Below are positions 62,265 to 64,000 of a DNA stretch of 64,000 nt, piece by piece; position 1 is the stretch's first letter, and each line of letters starts with the position of its first letter. The notes under the pieces are model-generated. The model was not told where the DNA came from. It worked only from the letters and a program-made list of their open reading frames with translations, and ran no database searches. Both the position numbers and the translations under genes were made by a program. This DNA comes from Dyadobacter diqingensis. GTDB lineage: Bacteria > Bacteroidota > Bacteroidia > Cytophagales > Spirosomataceae. The stretch is taken from contig NZ_JAMXKF010000001.1 of assembly GCF_024220585.1 (NCBI RefSeq), positions 248,001 through 312,000 of the forward strand. The letters are read 5' to 3'.

Positions 62265-62298
62265 AAAAAATCCGTCTCCCGAAAATCAGGGGACGGAT
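62265..62298 (-). terminator. Intrinsic terminator of the T9SS protein gene at the window end
   Basis: On the minus strand ATCCGTCCCC...GGGAGACGGAT forms a stem with an ATTTTC-type loop and runs into TTTTTT (62270-62265), 35 bp after the stop at 62333. Confidence 0.75.
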
Positions 62299-62332
62299 CT
62301 GGATTATCTACACTATTATCTATTTACTGCAA

Positions 62333-64000
62333 TTATTTAGCAATCAAAACCTTTTGTACATACTGACCGCCATCTTTCGAAGTTATTTTTATCAGATATA
62401 AACCCTCCGGAAGCTGGCTTACATTGATACCGGAAGAGGGCACACTTGTTCCTTTATAAACCGTATTTCCGTTTGCGTTGATAATTTCCACGGATTTAAC
62501 TGTTTTGGACAGACTGGCATTAAACATCAGGAAATCAGATGTCGGATTAGGATAAATGCTGGAAGCGTTTCCATCAAAACTCAGGCTTCTGACACGGCTG
62601 TATGCATAACTTGCATCATTGTCAACCATTTTCAACCGGTAATACTGAACACCAGACAAGATTTCCTTATCCACAAAAGTATATTTTCCGCCTGCGTTAC
62701 CATCGACATGCCCAATGGAATGGAATGAATTTGCAGTACTGCTCCGCTCAATTTCAAAATGGCTGAAATTCTTTTCATTAACCGTTTTCCAGGTTAACAA
62801 CGCCTTGTTTTCAGCGATTGAAGCTTCGAAACTTATCAAATTGACAGGTAGTGGTTCGTTACACTTTGTGCTGCTGAGCTGTACCGTAGTGACACGTGTT
62901 ACACAACCGCCAAGTATATTGATCGTGCAAACATATGTCCCGTCATCTGACGCCTGATAAGGATTGAAGTTAAGCGAACGCTGATTGGATATCGTAACCC
63001 CGTTTTTTGTCCAGGTGTAGGTAGCATCCACCATGTCGGGCACGCTCAAAACATAGGAAGATCCAGCGCATGGCTGCAATGCAGTCTCGGTTTTAACAGG
63101 ATCCAGTTTGCCGATCGTTACCTGCGTAACCGTAGAATTTCCGCAATTATCAGTCACCCTGGTCGTATAAGAGGTATAGGGTGTCAGTCCTGAAATCGTT
63201 TCGGTACCATCCGAATCGTCAGTCAGTGTGGTATAATCGGCATCGGTTCCCGAAGTAAGACGGTATTCAAATTTCAACGGTTTGGCACCATTAAAAGCAA
63301 GCAGCGCATTTCCTGTACTGGTCAGATCGCCGTTCGCGTCCTCACAGATGATGCCAATCTTTTTCGTAATCACAGGCCCCTGACCAGCGGGAAGTATCTG
63401 AACCGTGCTGCTATAATCGTACGGTCCGCAACCGATCATATGGCTGTTAACTGTGTACGTATCCGGAGGCAGGTTGCTGATCGTTATACCAGGCACTGTC
63501 CCGGTTCCAACCGTTACGTTAGCACTATTCTTTACATCAAAACTGAAAGTACCGTAGCCATTGTTGGTCGCTACAATAGCAATGTTGCCCGTTCCTCCGC
63601 ATAGCTGCTCCACAGTGGCCGTGGTATGCTGATCCAGCACCCCTACCGACAATGGCAATGGTGCAGTCACCTGCTCAGTCTGACCGCAACCGTTCTTAAC
63701 CTCTATGGTATAGGTTGCCCCTGGTATTGCATTTGCCCATTCCCAAACTCCCCAACCGCGATTCATACCGGCCACACCAACAAGATTAGGTCCGGCAACA
63801 ATTGTAGCTGTCGCATTTCCGAAGTTAGCCATCTCCCCGCTAATATATACCGACATGGTAGTGCGGCCTTCAATCGTTGAACACCCCGCGTAGCCTCCGA
63901 TGCTTCCAAGCGCTAACGGAACAGGGGTTCCGGAGCCTGAATTTAACACCGCCGAAAAAGGAGCACCGCAGGCATCCGTTCCATCCACAGTATAGGTATC
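62333..64000 (-). CDS. T9SS-exported surface protein (5' part outside window)
   Basis: At least 555 residues; the frame is open to the window edge, so the start and signal peptide are not seen. Visible parts are SprB-like/Ig-type repeats ('GATYTIEVKNGCGQTEQV', 'NLPPDTYTVNSHMIGCGPYD', 'GLTPYTSYTTRVTDNCGNST'), an Ig-like 'YTWTKNGVTISNQRSLNFNP' segment with 'DDGTYVCTI', the fibronectin-like segment shared with other surface proteins here ('LPVNLISFEASIAENKALLT', 'YAYSRVRSLSF'), and a T9SS sorting domain ('SIYPNPTSDFLMF', 'LPEGLYLIKIT', 'KVLIAK'). Confidence 0.87.
   Translation of the reverse strand, partial: DTYTVDGTDACGAPFSAVLNSGSGTPVPLALGSIGGYAGCSTIEGRTTMSVYISGEMANFGNATATIVAGPNLVGVAGMNRGWGVWEWANAIPGATYTIEVKNGCGQTEQVTAPLPLSVGVLDQHTTATVEQLCGGTGNIAIVATNNGYGTFSFDVKNSANVTVGTGTVPGITISNLPPDTYTVNSHMIGCGPYDYSSTVQILPAGQGPVITKKIGIICEDANGDLTSTGNALLAFNGAKPLKFEYRLTSGTDADYTTLTDDSDGTETISGLTPYTSYTTRVTDNCGNSTVTQVTIGKLDPVKTETALQPCAGSSYVLSVPDMVDATYTWTKNGVTISNQRSLNFNPYQASDDGTYVCTINILGGCVTRVTTVQLSSTKCNEPLPVNLISFEASIAENKALLTWKTVNEKNFSHFEIERSSTANSFHSIGHVDGNAGGKYTFVDKEILSGVQYYRLKMVDNDASYAYSRVRSLSFDGNASSIYPNPTSDFLMFNASLSKTVKSVEIINANGNTVYKGTSVPSSGINVSQLPEGLYLIKITSKDGGQYVQKVLIAK

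Noticed and set aside
1..64000. tRNA, rRNA, CRISPR arrays, intact insertion sequences or prophage genes
   Set aside because: I looked for direct-repeat arrays, transposase and integrase motifs and RNA gene patterns by eye and found none. A covariance-model scan could still reveal a small RNA.

Overview
The window looks like a chromosomal segment of a Bacteroidota bacterium, most likely of the order Cytophagales (Spirosomaceae, Dyadobacter-like). The reasons are several secreted proteins with type IX secretion (T9SS) C-terminal sorting domains, one-piece periplasmic-propeller/Y_Y_Y histidine kinases, starts without clear Shine-Dalgarno sequences, promoter-like TTTG/TAnnTTTG pairs, and family-typical proteins (DUF1080, ECF sigma plus small membrane protein). 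I see no rRNA, tRNA, CRISPR array, integrase or intact insertion sequence.

Layout. 0-7 kb: the start of a cNMP-binding sensor kinase (cut by the window edge), then a compact minus-strand operon that reads as ergothioneine import plus synthesis (egtV-egtU-egtB-egtD, all but the last pair overlapping), preceded by a frameshifted flavin disulfide oxidoreductase and a DUF427 gene. 7-23 kb: ordinary housekeeping and accessory genes: glycerophosphodiesterase, lipoprotein, DUF1080 protein, ArsR regulator with a perfect palindromic operator plus an Old Yellow Enzyme, metallophosphoesterase, alpha/beta hydrolase, an ECF sigma/membrane-protein pair, topoisomerase III, a TetR/epimerase pair, a short-chain dehydrogenase and a second ECF sigma factor.

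23-58 kb is the striking part. A NarL-type response regulator meets, tail to tail, three tandem ~1055-residue paralogous propeller-Y_Y_Y-histidine kinases whose ATP-binding G1 box differs at each copy. A 1.3-kb non-coding stretch with signal-peptide-only mini-ORFs and a terminator follows. Then comes a tandem array of 14 intact plus one truncated paralogous secreted-protein genes (34.7-46.8 kb). Each carries a near-constant signal peptide and ~60-residue N-terminal module joined to a variable C-terminal domain of two main kinds: a C1q/TNF-like jelly-roll type and a cysteine-containing 'SVSQ-ending' type I cannot name. A 15th intact relative sits at 52.6 kb between large secreted proteins, three of which end in T9SS sorting domains. 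The region closes with a degenerate receiver protein and a second NarL-type regulator related to the first. The arrangement suggests a regulated, recombining repertoire of surface or exported proteins; that function is inference.

58-64 kb: a TPR protein and a TonB-C-like protein, a protein resembling only the N-terminal extension of Bacteroidota RluA pseudouridine synthases, an ogt/alkA alkylation-repair pair, ~0.95 kb without a supportable gene, and the 3' part of another T9SS-exported protein that runs off the window.
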